NCBI RefSeq assembly: GCF_023065955.2
Contig: NW_026622930.1
Span: 22,235,449-22,299,448, forward strand
Length of the DNA stretch: 64,000 bases
Direction: 5' to 3'
Origin: Ursus arctos
Lineage: Eukaryota > Chordata > Mammalia > Carnivora > Ursidae
Within the stretch, counting starts at the first letter, position 1; the number at the start of each line of letters is the position of its first letter. This document shows positions 10,640 to 22,539 of the stretch, piece after piece. The notes beneath the pieces were generated by a model. The model made no database searches. It was not told the origin of the DNA and saw nothing but the letters and a program-made list of their open reading frames with translations. Both the position numbers and the translations under genes were made by a program.

Positions 10640-13099
10640 CTGAGAAATAAGATGGTAAATTCCCAAAAGTCCCTTACACTATCAACTTACAGCTATCACT
10701 GCCATATATTCATACTACTTAGATTCCTGTTAAATTGAGAACACATAACACAATGCTTATTTTCACAACCTCCATCATATGTAAATCTTTACATGATCCA
10801 TTTCTAAAATGGTGAATAATACTGACCTCCCTGTGTTTTGTATATTATTAGAGGAATTCATTAATGTACATAAAATCATATTACACTTATCCAAGGACAG
10901 GGACACGACACACCCAAGGCAGCAGGAGGACCCTTATTATTTTGTGGCTTCTGTAACACAAGATTTTTTTGTTACTATTTTATCCACCCGACGGTGTGCC
11001 AAAAGTGGGTCACTCCAAAGGCATGGACGACACATTGCTTCTTGGATAGGACTATTTGTGGCAACACTCTTTTCAAAGGTATGGCCTTGAAAAAGTCAAG
11101 TTCGATGGAATCGACACTTTCAGCCCGGTGGTTCACACAGATATTTTTCAGAGAAGCTGGATAAATAAACTATGAAAATACTTTTCTTTCTTTTTCTCTG
11201 TTGTAAATGCAATATATTGATTCAGGTCCCACTATTTCATGGCATTCACATGCTTCAGTAATACAGAGGATTTATTTTTATCTCTTCATCTCAAGGAGCG
11301 GAGGCAGCTCTTAACCCTCTGGGTGAACCACTCCTATGCTTTTCCTCCTCCTTCCTTTCATACCTAGTACCCTGATGGTTGGATCCTAGGGTTCACAAGG
11401 TGAGTATTACGTAAAACATTCCATTTCTATTTATGCTAATCTTTTTCACTTCTCCAAGGTCAATGGGGGAAAATTCTAAGGAATAAATGTGCTGGCAGTC
11501 GATAGGATGAACTCGGGTGAGTGGAGGGTAGTGAATCCAATTATTTACCTCATAATGAGAAGTAGTTAATGTTAGAACTGAAAATAACTAGGCATTTTTA
11601 AAAGAGTAATAGATAGTTCAGGATTTTTCTTGTTGTGATAGATTTCTCATTCAGTACACCATGAGGAAATTCTTCTTTATTAAGCAATTTTAAATGGCTC
11701 AGAACATTTTCTTTTGGAAAGCGAGCCTCTTGGTTCAAACAGAAAGACTTCTGGTCTAGACAATTATTTTAGTTCTGTCTTTGCTGTTGGCTGGACTATA
11801 ACATTGGTTGATTTCCTTGATCTTTATTTGAGGCTACTCATTTGGCGGCTTCCATTCACCCACGAACACGCAGTGCAGGATTGTCTCTCTGTAAAGTTTT
11901 TTCACCCATTCGTTTGGCCCTTTGGCTAACATTAGTTGTAATTGCTTGTAGTTAAAAACTTAGTGTTCCTTTAACAACAAGTACTTATTTACACCTACTG
12001 TAGAGTAGACTTAAAATAAGTGCTGGGAACACAGGGGAAAAAAAAAACAGATAGAGAGGGAAAAAAAAATTAGCCTTTCCAACCACCAATCTTGAATGAT
12101 TTTTTATCTTTTTATCCTTCTTCTGGCATATAAGAGGAGCTCAATGAATACTGTTGATTGAAGAAGCTGTACACAGGAATTTCATAATTTTTTCATTTGC
12201 ACAACAAGGAAATGAAACTACAGGGACTCTGAGGGTCTATACTGCTCTGACATCATGAGATTGTGATTTTTCACCAACTGTAGTTGTACCAAAGATAACT
12301 TCAACTAGCTGACAAGCCCAAGCTGCAGTGAACTGACTATCACCAAGCTGTCTCTGAGCTCTTTGAAGTGGAAATTATGCACACAATGCCAGACATCCTA
12401 GCAAGTCACAGATGCTGCTTTTGGCCTCACCTGTTCATTTCTCTCCCCAGTGGGAGAATTGCCATAAGCACTAAACTTCACTGCAAAGTGCAGTGCAGGG
12501 ACTCAGACCTTTCAGAGCAAGCCTGCAGATACCAAATACATGAAGCAGCTGAAGGGCTAGGGCATCCCTGCTCACAATAATCTACCAGAAGATAAAGTGA
12601 TAAAGCTAAAAGGCAAGTCTGTATTTACAAGACACGAAAATATCCAGATCAAAAAAAAAAAAAAAAAAAAAAAGGGAAATCAGGTTTTGTGTATAGACTC
12701 CAATATTTTATCTTTTCTATTAGTAAAAGTTGGGTATAAAATCTCAAGGGTCTGCTTTTTTGTGAATAAAATGAAAAAAAATAATGATTTATCAACATTT
12801 CTTCCATACCTATAATATTTGGTGAGTATCCTCACCAGTTGCCAGACATGTCCTGCTCTTGCCGGGTAGCGGCAACCCTATTTTCTCTGAATCATCAAGG
12901 TTATAGCAAAAACCACCCCACCACCCCAACTCCACCCCCTAAGTCATCTGGTGACTCCTAGAGGAACCCAAAAGAGCCACTTGATAGCTTTAGCACCCAG
13001 TTCAGTGGAATCATTATCATGAACCCTGGTGAAAGAACTTCTTTCTGATAAATCATATCCACGAAGTCCTCATGAACATAACTTAAAGGATCTTAGCTT
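10640..13099. other. Non-coding span, no gene seen
   Basis: Unique sequence with a short L2/MIR-like sense end at 12118-12165 (ggcatataagaggagctcaa) and a 23-A run at 12651-12673. No frame exceeds 93 codons and none shows coding-like codon use. Confidence 0.65.
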
Positions 13100-13245
13100 A
13101 GCTCTGTGTCTCCAAATTACAGCGAGGCTGTTAAGAAGACTGGAGGGGATAATCTAAGGGAGCAGCACAATGATTAGATCCTCATGAGTGCTCTCTAAGT
13201 ATTGGTTATTGTATTATCACTAGCATTACTGTTGCTGTCTCTTCC
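13100..13245 (+). repeat. MIR-like fragment (weak)
   Basis: The end 'gtgctctctaagtattggtt' followed by 'attgtattatcac' resembles the MIR 3' end (agtgctcaataaatgttggt, attatta). The rest is too diverged to align by eye. Confidence 0.35.
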
Positions 13246-14304
13246 TTGTTCTTAGTTGTTATACAGGGAATCCTTCAGTTGGTGGAAAACCTAATTCATG
13301 GGGAATCGCCAATTTCCTGTCTTCCTCATTGCCACGCTCTCGACTACTTGCTTTCTATGGTCCCAGCCCTGATGCTGATTACACTCACCCAGAATGAGAA
13401 GAGGGAGTGAGGAAAGGATGGGAAGGAAAATGAGATAGAAGAATAGCAAATCGACTAATAGCTCAGGGGCTGATAAAACACGCATACTGGATTCAGAGGA
13501 GGAAGAAGTCGGTTTGCCTTAAACACTGTACTGTCTCAAGCAGTATGTAACAGGTCATTCTAAGCATTGTCTGGCTAAAGATTTCTATACCCTTTTCTTC
13601 AATATTCACATTCACCATCCATATGCTTTGCTGTGATGCCCCTGTAAGATTAGCTATTAGTCCAGGGATATCCTTTCAGCATTTCACTTGGACAGCTGCT
13701 TATTTCCCTTAGGATTTTTGGAACTGAAAATGGAAGCCCAGACCAAGGAGCTATTATAGAGAGATTCATTTCTCTTTGCTAGCTTGTAAAGTGTGGGGTT
13801 TCTATACAAAAATTTTGCTGTTTGTTCAAAACCCCGTGAGATCACTTATAAGGTGATTTTCCTAACAAGGAAAAATTTGAAACCTATAACCCATAACAAC
13901 ATTAATCCAGTGCTGATCATATTGTTGATTATTTTTGGAATAGAACTGTCCTTGCCACATTGGTCAATTATCAGATTTGTTGTGTTAACGTAAGCGTTTC
14001 TTCCACTTCAGTTCATTTCTTTCTTTATGCTACTTGATCCTATTGCAAGGTCACCATATACTAAATTTGTCTTTTGAATAAGCATAAGGATCCAGCAACC
14101 CATTACCCCAGAGCCCCATACACCTATTAATAAAGAATTAGAGCCATCTAAGCCAGCATGCCATATGGTACCAAATTTACCTAATAAATATATTACTATA
14201 AATACTCATAATTAATACCCCTAGTATTCACACTGGTTTCTGGGGGGGGGGGAAACTTTGAAAGCAGCCATTTATAAAATCTGGATCTTTGTTTTGGAGC
14301 AATT
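13246..14304. other. Non-coding span, no gene seen
   Basis: Unique sequence. 14242-14252 is an 11-G run. No supported element. Confidence 0.65.
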
Positions 14305-14490
14305 AAAATTATAACAAATATTTATTAAGACTCTTTTATGCATTGGCATTGGGTTAAATTCTGGGGTTATAGACATTTATAAAGTTTGGATGCCACTGCT
14401 CTATAAACATCTGGGGCTACCCAACAAGAAGATTGTTGTAAACATACAAATGACAAATACGGTATGGTAAGTGTGCTAAGGTAGAAAGAA
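14305..14490 (-). repeat. L2 LINE 3' end
   Basis: 'aacaaatatttattaagact', 'gcattggcattgggttaaat' and 'ggtatggtaagtgtgctaag' are the antisense L2 end in order. Confidence 0.65.
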
Positions 14491-14519
14491 CTAATCGTTT
14501 CATTTGAATTAGTAACATC

Positions 14520-14999
14520 AATAAAACAATAACTACCAGTTAAGGAACATACAGTATTTGCCAGGCATGCCTTTTACGCATCTTGACATCAGCCATTACA
14601 AAAACAGTAGATATCAGCATCTGTATTTAAAGATGAGGAAAGTGTGCCATAAAAGGTAGGTGGCTTTCACAAAGTCATACAGCTAAAAAGGGGCCAAGCT
14701 AGAATTCATACAAATTTCTTTTTTTCTTTTTTTTTAGATTTTATTTATTCATTTGACAGAGAGACAGCCAGCGAGAGAGGGAACACAAGCAGGGGGAGTG
14801 GGAGAGGAAGAAGCAGGCTCCCAGTGGAGGAGCCTGATGCGGGGCTCGATCCCATAACGCCGGGGTCACGCCCTGAGCCTAAGGCAGATGGTTCATGACT
14901 GAGCCACCCAGGCGCCCCATAGAATTCATATAAATTTCTGCCTAAATCTAATCCTCAGATTCTTAATCATTATGCCAATGGCTTCCTTGTGTTAATTTT
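14520..14999 (-). repeat. MIR SINE, split by a CAN-SINE
   Basis: Antisense MIR: 'atttgccaggcatgcctttt', 'aaagatgaggaaagtgtgcc', 'tcacaaagtcatacagctaa', 'ccaagctagaattcatac', resuming after the SINE with 'taatcctcagattcttaatc' (end of the antisense head). The interruption at 14720-14919 dates the MIR as older. Confidence 0.8.
14720..14919 (-). mobile_element. CAN-SINE, young bear-type, inside a MIR
   Basis: Reads T-rich tail, 'agattttatttattcattt', 'gcggggctcgatcccataac', 'cacgccctgagcctaaggca' and ends 'gagccacccaggcgcccc'. Its 20-bp flanking duplication (14700-14719 and 14920-14939, starting tagaattcata) has a single difference. Confidence 0.97.
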
Positions 15000-17344
15000 A
15001 CTTCACCACTCAGACTGTACGTTTCAAAAAGGACAAAGCTAAAACCATCCATTTTTTTTCCCCAGTGACCCTTACTCCTTTGCTAGGCTGGTGCCTAAAC
15101 AATATTTTTTGAAAGGTTTGTTTTAAGCAGTAAATGCACAGCCCATTTCTCCAAGGAATGGTGAACTTTCCAGTACTCAATACTTGGTTTGTACAATTTA
15201 TACCATTCTACTATCTCACCTTACAAAAATAGCATATATCATTGCTGAACAGCAAGAGGGCTTACAAAGAACTGAATGGACTTGGAAAGCTAATCTTTTG
15301 GTGTTACATATTGATTACTGATTATTACTATTGATGATATATTGATTACTGAGCTATATCTATTTGCATATATGTTAAATGGTTTACAATATTTAAACCC
15401 ATTTTAAAAGAAGTAAAACAAACTAGAAAAATACACAGAAATGAACATAAAAATTTTCACATGAGTGGACAGAATGAGGAAATAATTTAAAAATTTTCAC
15501 ATGGGTGGACAGAATGAGGAAATAATTCTCTGAGAATTTTTTCTTTAAATAAAACATACAAATGATAACTGGCTGGTAGTGTCTCTAGAGACTATAGGCT
15601 AGAAAGCTAAACATAGGTTTTGGTTTTGATTTTCTGAAAATAATACTTAGCTCAATGCAAACAAATGAACAAAAAGGTTTCATTTCTGGTCCTGAAGCAA
15701 TGTTACTGGGATGCAATTCATCAGATCTGTAAACTTCATGGCACTTCAGTTGGCCATTGGGAAGGGAATAATGCTATTTTCCATTTTTAATGCTCAGGGC
15801 AACCAAGTTTACGTATATTCATTTCATTAACTCTACATTAAACTGTTGCTATTTAATTTCTACTTAAAACCCATAATGTAATTATTTGTGAACAGCGCAG
15901 TCACATAATTGATGATAAGCATGGTTTGTAGTGCAAGTACAATGCCAAACGGACTATTCCATCACACATACATATACGCGCACACCCACATACTTTCTAC
16001 ATACAACAGACTGTATCAAAACTCTCTTTTGTGGGTGGCGTAAAGGTGTTGCATTTCTCAGCAGCTTGTAGAATCAAATCTGAGGATTCACAAAAGGAGC
16101 CAGAATGCATCTTGCAGAGAAAATAACAGCATGAAAGCAAGTGGGAAATGCCATTCTATTTATTTCAATGCCTTGTTTCAATGTATTATACATGACTCAT
16201 GCCAAACATCAGGGTAGAAACTGTGTGCATGAGGCTTAGCCTACAACAGGTATCAAGTTGCAACAAGCTGCACTTCTGGGTGATCAGCTGGGCACTAGTG
16301 AGGTAAAGCATCAGGCTTCCACTCTGAGGCTCAATTACACCCATCTTCATTATCTTATACATTTCGCTTCTCTCTACACATACACAGATGGTACCAGCAA
16401 AGTCTTTTCCAGAAATGCTCTTTCAGGTATTCTTGGCTCAAATTCCAGTTCTCATTTCACATTCCATTGAGATTTAATTAGAAATAATTTTTTTTAAAAA
16501 AAAAATAGCTTTTGAGGTAAAAACTAGAAGATACTGGCAGGAAACTCATCGTTCTCCCTTGTTATTTCTCTACCCAGTTAGTTGTTTATGAAACTACTAG
16601 AAACAGTACCAGATGTTATAAAATGCTTACTTGAAAAAATCTAGTCCAAACTATGCATAGGGAGACAAACATCAGTGACAGAAAATCCATACATTAATAA
16701 AGAGAGCCTTTTTAGTAGCTAGTTCTTTAACTGGAACCACTTCTGAAGCCATCTTTATCAAACACTTTATCACACACGATTCAGTAGGCAAAGCACATTC
16801 TTCCTCCCTTTACCCTAACCAGAAAGCCTCACACAAACTCCAATCAAATGCTCATTAATGGACTCAAAAAAGGTAGATAGATCATACCTTAGGTCAAGCC
16901 CAAAAATAAGGAGACCCCGAGACAATGATTCATGTGCAAAGGATTTAATAAGGAAGCACTCCCAGGGGAACCAGTGAGGAAAGGGGGTGGGGGACAGGGT
17001 GGGGAGGTAAGGCAGGGAAAGAGGAAGCGAAGCAAGAGCACAGCTTCAGGTGAACTTCCACAGAGGTAGCCGCAGCCTGGTCCTGCAAGAAATTGGCCTA
17101 CAACTGAGGGCTTTTTCAACCAGAGGCAAGAGAGCAGTTGACTGAGGACAAAATTCCTCACAGTGAAAACCATACTGGTTATTGCAAGAGAAAGTATGTG
17201 GAAGCTGGGGCGGGGGGGGGGGATCTACAAAAAGGATAGAAGAGATCCAAAGGGATGGGGGCAGGGCACCAACATTATCTGATACAGATAGGTAGATATT
17301 GAATCAAAACAGTAGAAAAAATTGAGAAGATATAAACCTAAAAC
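15000..17344. other. Non-coding span with a 40-bp duplication and a G-rich block
   Basis: Unique AT-rich DNA apart from the tandem duplication at 15449-15528 and the G-rich strand at 16970-17222. The 94-codon minus frame at 16889-17173 crosses the G-rich block and is proline/leucine-rich by composition. Confidence 0.65.
15449..15528. repeat. Tandem duplication, 2 x 40 bp
   Basis: Two adjacent 40-base copies beginning aaaaattttcacatg differ at two positions (15465 a / 15505 g; 15488 t / 15528 c). Confidence 0.97.
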
Positions 17345-17485
17345 TTTATTTTACATCTGAGGACAGCAGGATCAAACGAGGTCAAATGACTTCCCCAAGG
17401 ATCCCATAGATTGTAGGCAGCAGATTTAGGTGAGGAACCAATTCTCCAAACTTCCAGTTCAGGGGGCTTCCCATTTCTCTTAACT
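17345..17485 (-). repeat. MIR-like fragment
   Basis: 'tttacatctgaggacagcag', 'gaggtcaaatgacttcccca' and 'aggatcccatagattgtagg' follow the antisense MIR core. Confidence 0.65.
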
Positions 17486-17919
17486 ACTGGCAAAAGCCCC
17501 ACATGTTCAAATCAATCCTGAAATCTACAGGTTCCCTACTTTAGGATTATTAGTATGATTTGGCAGCCACTCCAAGTTCAGGAGCATAGCTCTAGTTTCT
17601 GAAGTGAGACTCCTGCTATGTTTCTTTCAGTAATTGTACCTTTCTATTGCCTTAGAGATTGCTGGGGTCATAAAAACATGACGTTGCATTAATCTGACAT
17701 GACCACATTGGTTACCTGAGAAGACACTGTGGTGAAGACAATGCAAATTCAATTTCTGAGAATGTCTAGGTATTTAAACTAGAGGTTTAATGGGTTTTCA
17801 GATGAAGCTTTGTTTTAGAAAGCACATTTCAGGATTAAGAAGTGAATCCTCTATACTTGTAAAATAGCCTGGGGAAATACCGTGGGAGCTATTCATTAGA
17901 ATGAAAATGTAGTTTCTGA

Positions 17920-18335
17920 AGTTGGGACAAAGACATTTCTTGAAGTGTCACAATTCATCTAGAAGATTGTTCCAGACAGTGGGAACCACATGGACAAAAT
18001 CACTGAGGTGGAAAACCCTTTGGTGAATAGGAAGAACACATAGGCTACTCAAAATTCTTGGAGCAAGAAAGGCAAGAAAGGCAAGCGATAAGACCAACAT
18101 GGGTGAGCTACAGACAGATTCTGTAGGGCTTTTTATATTTTACAAAATAACAGCTTATTTTCTAATGGAGATGAGAAACACTGAAAGATTTTACACAAGG
18201 GGAAGATGAAGTCAGGATGGCAACTTAGGAAGTTTGATTCGGCCACTGTGTGTAGGATGGACAAAAGGAATCCAAGGAAAAGACCACAGGAGTAGTTAAA
18301 AGGTATTGAAAACAGCCTGGGAAGTAGATAACATA
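17920..18335 (-). repeat. L2 LINE fragment
   Basis: 'ttccagacagtgggaaccac', 'agattctgtagggcttttta' and 'attcggccactgtgtgtagg' match antisense L2 (attccaggcagaggg.., gtagggccttgtaggcc, actctggctgctgtgtgg). Confidence 0.7.
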
Positions 18336-18339
18336 GATC

Positions 18340-19370
18340 AGGTGAGGCATTTTCTGCACAAAAAGCAGAGAACAAATTTTAAAGTATTTAGGGGGCAGAC
18401 TCAAGAAAATTTAATCTGATTAGTGATTAGCAGCAATGATCACAGTGGTGACTGCCATCCTAACTGCTGTGAAAAGAGTGCTTTCTAACCAAACTGTCTT
18501 TCACTTTTCCTTTTCTCTAAGATTCTCCTTTGTCCAATAAAACAAACAGTGTGTCTTTCCCTAGGAGATCAACATCACTCTTACATATGTACTGTATTAG
18601 AAAAGCTGTTGGCCACTCAGGATATGGAGCTTTTCAAGATGGGGGGAAAGGAGAGGAGAAAGAAGAGAGATGATCACTCCTGAAATAGAAATGAGCCAGT
18701 GGCGTGCAGCTAGGTAGACAGCCTGACATATTTACAAACAGCTCAGGAGTGATTATAATTAGAAAATATATCCTTGGAGCTCTACACAGTAATGCTATAG
18801 TTCTGTGACACCTTTCGGCATGTCCCTGTGGACCGATGAAGTGAGACTGGGATTCATTCAAAGACCAGAAAGGAAAAAAAAAAGAGTCTTTTACACACAC
18901 ATGCACACACACACAACACACACAAACGGAGAAGAACTATCAAAGAAGAAAAGATAGAAGACACCAAAGATAGAAGTTACTTTTTATCAGTTTTGAACAC
19001 AGTTGCAGAAATGGCCTTTTATTATAAAAGACCTTTCACTCCCTATGTGCCTATAATCTCTATTTGACCTGGTTACAGACAACTCTTGGAGCAGTGCACC
19101 GCCCCCCCCCCCCCCAACAGACAAGCACACCTCTGTGATGTCATAGTTTACTTTAGACACACAAAGGCAGTGAGCAGAGGTCATGCCGAGCAGAGCAACA
19201 CTGCACTGGGCAGAAAAATCTACAGCCTATTGCTTCTATCAAGGATAGCTGCTTTTCCTTTTTAATAAGACAATTAAATATATTTAGCTCTTAGTAGCCT
19301 ATACATTTGACAATCAATAATTAAGGGGGGAAAAAGCAGTATTCATTGCCAGGGCTAATATAAAAACAGG
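18340..19370. other. Non-coding span; CA-rich and poly-C repeats
   Basis: 18892-18927 is an interrupted CA repeat and 19102-19115 a 14-C run. Otherwise unique with no coding-like frame. Confidence 0.65.
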
Positions 19371-19376
19371 GAATCC

Positions 19377-19382
19377 TTTATT
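19377..19382 (-). promoter_or_regulatory. AATAAA polyadenylation signal (candidate)
   Basis: The minus strand reads ccctttaataaaggattcc, giving a canonical hexamer about 340 bases past the stop of the candidate exon. A T-rich stretch follows. By chance such a hexamer is common in AT-rich DNA, so it is only supportive. Confidence 0.4.
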
Positions 19383-19721
19383 AAAGGGCTTATTTGAAAA
19401 AAGCTTTGATTCTGACTTGATTTTTCAAGTGCGATTCTGTCCCACAAAACCTCTTACATCCCAATGCACCAGCCACAAAGTTTGTTTTGTTTTTCTCCTT
19501 CTTAGCAATCTCTGGCTGCTGCAAACTTTCTCTACTTATCTCATCACAAGCTTCAATTAAAGCAATTGCTCCTTTCGGAGCAAATTTCCTACTCCCCTCC
19601 TTCTGCCCCAACTTTGATTCACCTGTCGATTGACATTCTTGCTTCATTACTTGCTGACAGCTCAAAACGCAAACCTGGTCCCTCAGCAAATTACTTCTAA
19701 TCATTTCCTTCCTTAACATTA

Positions 19722-19963
19722 TCACTTCAGCGGACTGTCAGGGGCATTCAGCAGACTGTGGAAGATCAGAAGCCTGTTGTAGCTCTCAGCTCCATAATTT
19801 TTGGCCTTGAACCAGACATAGTTGTAGTGAATGTGCTCCAGTCTTGAAGGACTGGAGTACTCATTGCCCCAGCTGTTGGAAAGGTCAGCTGCTGACAGCT
19901 CGCAGTTCAGTCCCTCTCGGGGAGTATCCTCAGGCAAAGGGGCTGCCTTGTGCACTGACTGGA
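19722..19963 (-). CDS. Candidate terminal coding exon of an unidentified gene
   Basis: About 79 codons open to a TGA at 19724-19722. Roughly two thirds of third positions are G or C, while the surroundings are AT-rich; that contrast is the best coding signal in the window. The upstream (minus-strand) side has a pyrimidine-rich stretch and 'cacctcatccag', with acceptor AGs after which the exon would start at 19963 or 19958; the latter gives phase 0 (SVHKAAPLP..). The peptide is acidic and proline-rich first, then polar, and ends aromatic-rich with HIHYNYVWFKAKNYGAE and FHSLLNAPDSPLK before the stop. No transmembrane segment, signal peptide or known domain was recognised, and no ATG begins it, so it is unlikely to be a complete gene. 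The 3' UTR would run to the AATAAA at 19382-19377. A decayed or retrotransposed gene fragment cannot be excluded, although there is no internal stop or frameshift and no poly(A) tail. No upstream exon was identified; the gene would continue toward higher coordinates. Confidence 0.55.
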
Positions 19964-19969
19964 CTGGAT

Positions 19970-20834
19970 GAGGTGAGGATGTGGGGGCGGGGGGAGTGGC
20001 ATACAGAGACTCAGTTCCCTTTGCTCAATTTGGGACATTTCAGAAGGACCAACCCAGTGGTGTTAGCCCTGAGACTGACTGAGGCTTTAGTTGCACCTGC
20101 ATGGGTCCCAATTTTCCCTCTACTCAAGCCTGCTTCCCTCACTCCCACTGAGGAACTGCTTCCCAGCTCACTCTCCAAGAAGTCTCCTGCACATATCTCC
20201 ATCTCAAGAGTCTGTTTCCAGGAAACACTGCCCAAGGCAGCAGTGAAAAGTTCTGCCTCTTCTTGCTTTATGATTCATTTGCATATTGTTTCTCATGAAA
20301 AGATTACACTATTATACCTGCCTCACTAACATAAGTTTTTATTTGTTAGGTGGATTGTTCATTTTAAAATGCCTAACAGGGTCTCCGGCCACGGGACTTT
20401 TGCTTGCTTGACTCACTCTCGGAGGCCTGGTCATTATTCACCAGATGACAGGTGCTCATTAAGAGATGGAAAACATGGGGCCAGTTGTAAGGGGATTTAC
20501 ATTTTTATTAAACTTCTTTGACTTTACCTTGATTTTTTTTATAGAACTGATCTCATTTTTCCAAATTGTGCACCTGTGCTCATGGCTGCCACTGGGCTGA
20601 ATCCCATTCTTTATTTTCTAATCTAGAGCTAAGGGGCGCACATGTGGATACTAGATAGCCAGTGCCAGAGATTTCACAGTATCTCAAATGCCACTTGTTT
20701 TGTTTCAGAAAATGTTATTGCTTCTAGGTATTGATGTCTACAAGTCTGGCCAGGAATGGAGTCATGTTTGATCAGCACTACATGTTACAGGTGAGCCAAC
20801 AGTGATACTTCACCCCCAGCATGCATACAGATTA
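19970..20834. other. Non-coding span, possibly intron upstream of the candidate exon
   Basis: No repeat recognised. A 161-codon plus frame (19844-20329) begins antisense to the candidate exon and continues through pyrimidine-rich DNA; it has no start context or coding-like codon use and is treated as a shadow. Confidence 0.55.
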
Positions 20835-20975
20835 ATTAGAGAAGGTATAAAATGCAGATTCCTGGGTGCCATTCGTCAGTGATCCTACTTCATTCAGTAG
20901 GTCTGGGGTGAAGACAAGACATCTGAAATTTTCTCAAGCTCTCTAAGTGCTCCTGGTGACCTCTACCTCTGCATT
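20835..20975 (+). mobile_element. MER5A-type hAT-Charlie DNA transposon fragment
   Basis: 'aaaatgcagattcctgggtg', 'attcagtaggtctggggtga' and 'aagtgctcctggtgacctct' are MER5A blocks in order. Non-autonomous; termini eroded. Confidence 0.75.
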
Positions 20976-22539
20976 CTAAAAAACTGGATTCTAGGTTCTT
21001 TGTTTTTTCTACAAAAGAATCATCTCGAATATGATAATTATACTTCCAGTTAGTTTGAAGGCTTCCAAATAAGCAGGGACTATGCTGCATTGAATAAAGT
21101 TTCAGCTAGATCCATGGTAGACCAGACATAATGAATAAAAAATAGTAAGCATCCAAATGGACCAGAGTCATCTGTATGAAATGTTGCCATTAAGGTCATC
21201 ATACCGGTTATTCATATCCCTCCTTCAGTTCATGGTGTCATAATTCAACATATATTAGATACTGTAAAATTAGAAAATGGGCATTTCCCAGAGATCAGGT
21301 GTTTTTTTTGTTGTTGTTTTTGTTTTTGTTTTTTAATCTGGAGGACAATTAATAGAGATTTTGTGTCCCATTGTTACTTATGTCCGTATCGGCTTTTTAA
21401 ATTGGTGTGATCTTGGTGTCATTACAAAGATGTATCCATACACTTTGGGGGAGAGTGACAGTAGATAGAGGGATGAAAGGAACTCAATCTTTCACAGTAA
21501 ATTCTCTAAAGAGCTACTTATGTTTTTACCTTCAAGTGTTGTGATCTGTGAGGATAGCTGTCCTTGTGGTTTGAGCCCAATTTCCAAACAACCAGGCTGC
21601 CCCAACAGTCTTCCTCTTTCCTTTTAGGATTTCCCAACTCTGTAATGGTCAATTCCATTACAGAAAGAACAAAAAGCTGAATTTTCCCTAGAAGGAAAAC
21701 TGGATATTCTTCTAAATGTTTCAATTACAGAACACCTGGCATTCCAAAAAAATATCAACATTTCTTCCCTTTGACTTTCTTTGCTTTGAATTATGAAGGA
21801 CAATAGATCCAACCTCTTTCATTGACTGCACTATAAATTTGGAACATGGCACTACATTGTGGAGATTGCATTATTAGGTGCCAGGGGAAAACCAAAAGGT
21901 AACAAGAAATATATGACTCTAAATTAAAATAAAAAAGTGAATGGCTGAAGGAGAATTATTCAGGCATCTACGGAACAGATATTTTGACAGTCTTCTCAAC
22001 TTCTGTGCACACATTTTCTTCTATACATTGTAGTTCAAAAACCCAGTCACCAGGATTGCATATGTTTGCATCTCAGTAAAATGTGCCAAACACAAAGGAC
22101 TCAGAAACTTACCGGACAAAGCAGACTGACATTCAAAACCATGACAGAAAGACCTCATGATCTTTAAATTCGTATTCTTGGGTCAAAGGCTCATAGTATA
22201 GAACTTTCAGTCTTATCGGGAAAAACCTGCCTCTGAGAATAAAAAAGCAAATCTTTCGACACACTTTACAATAGTAAAGATATTTACACAAACTATTAAA
22301 TAATGTGTATGATTGGAAAGTGGGGTGGGATAGGAGAAATAATTCTCTATATTATTCTCCTTTCAGATTGAGAATCTTCTCAGGGTTAGTACTCTAACAC
22401 AATTTATGAAACCTAATTAATAACAGAAGATGGGAACACACACAGACATACTTCTAGTCAATTGAAAAGAGAATGACAGCACTTTATATTCTGTAATAAA
22501 GGTGTAGGAGTATGGGAGCAGCACAGATAGAAAAATTGG
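20976..22539. other. Non-coding span, no gene seen
   Basis: Unique AT-rich sequence with a T/TTG-rich patch at 21301-21334. Frames are at most 68 codons. Confidence 0.65.

Noticed and set aside
14080..14220. Possible mitochondrial insert
   Set aside because: C/A-rich words looked mitochondrial at first, but no run of a tRNA or mitochondrial gene could be followed.
15449..15528. CRISPR-like repeat
   Set aside because: Only two directly adjacent copies, no spacers, and eukaryotic context.
19390..19725. 111-codon minus frame right after the candidate exon's stop
   Set aside because: It is in another frame, AT-rich at third positions, and lies where the 3' UTR would be; two further in-frame stops follow the TGA in the exon's own frame.
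19844..20329. 161-codon plus frame
   Set aside because: It is antisense to the candidate exon and its open length comes from C-rich and T-rich composition; codon use is not coding-like.
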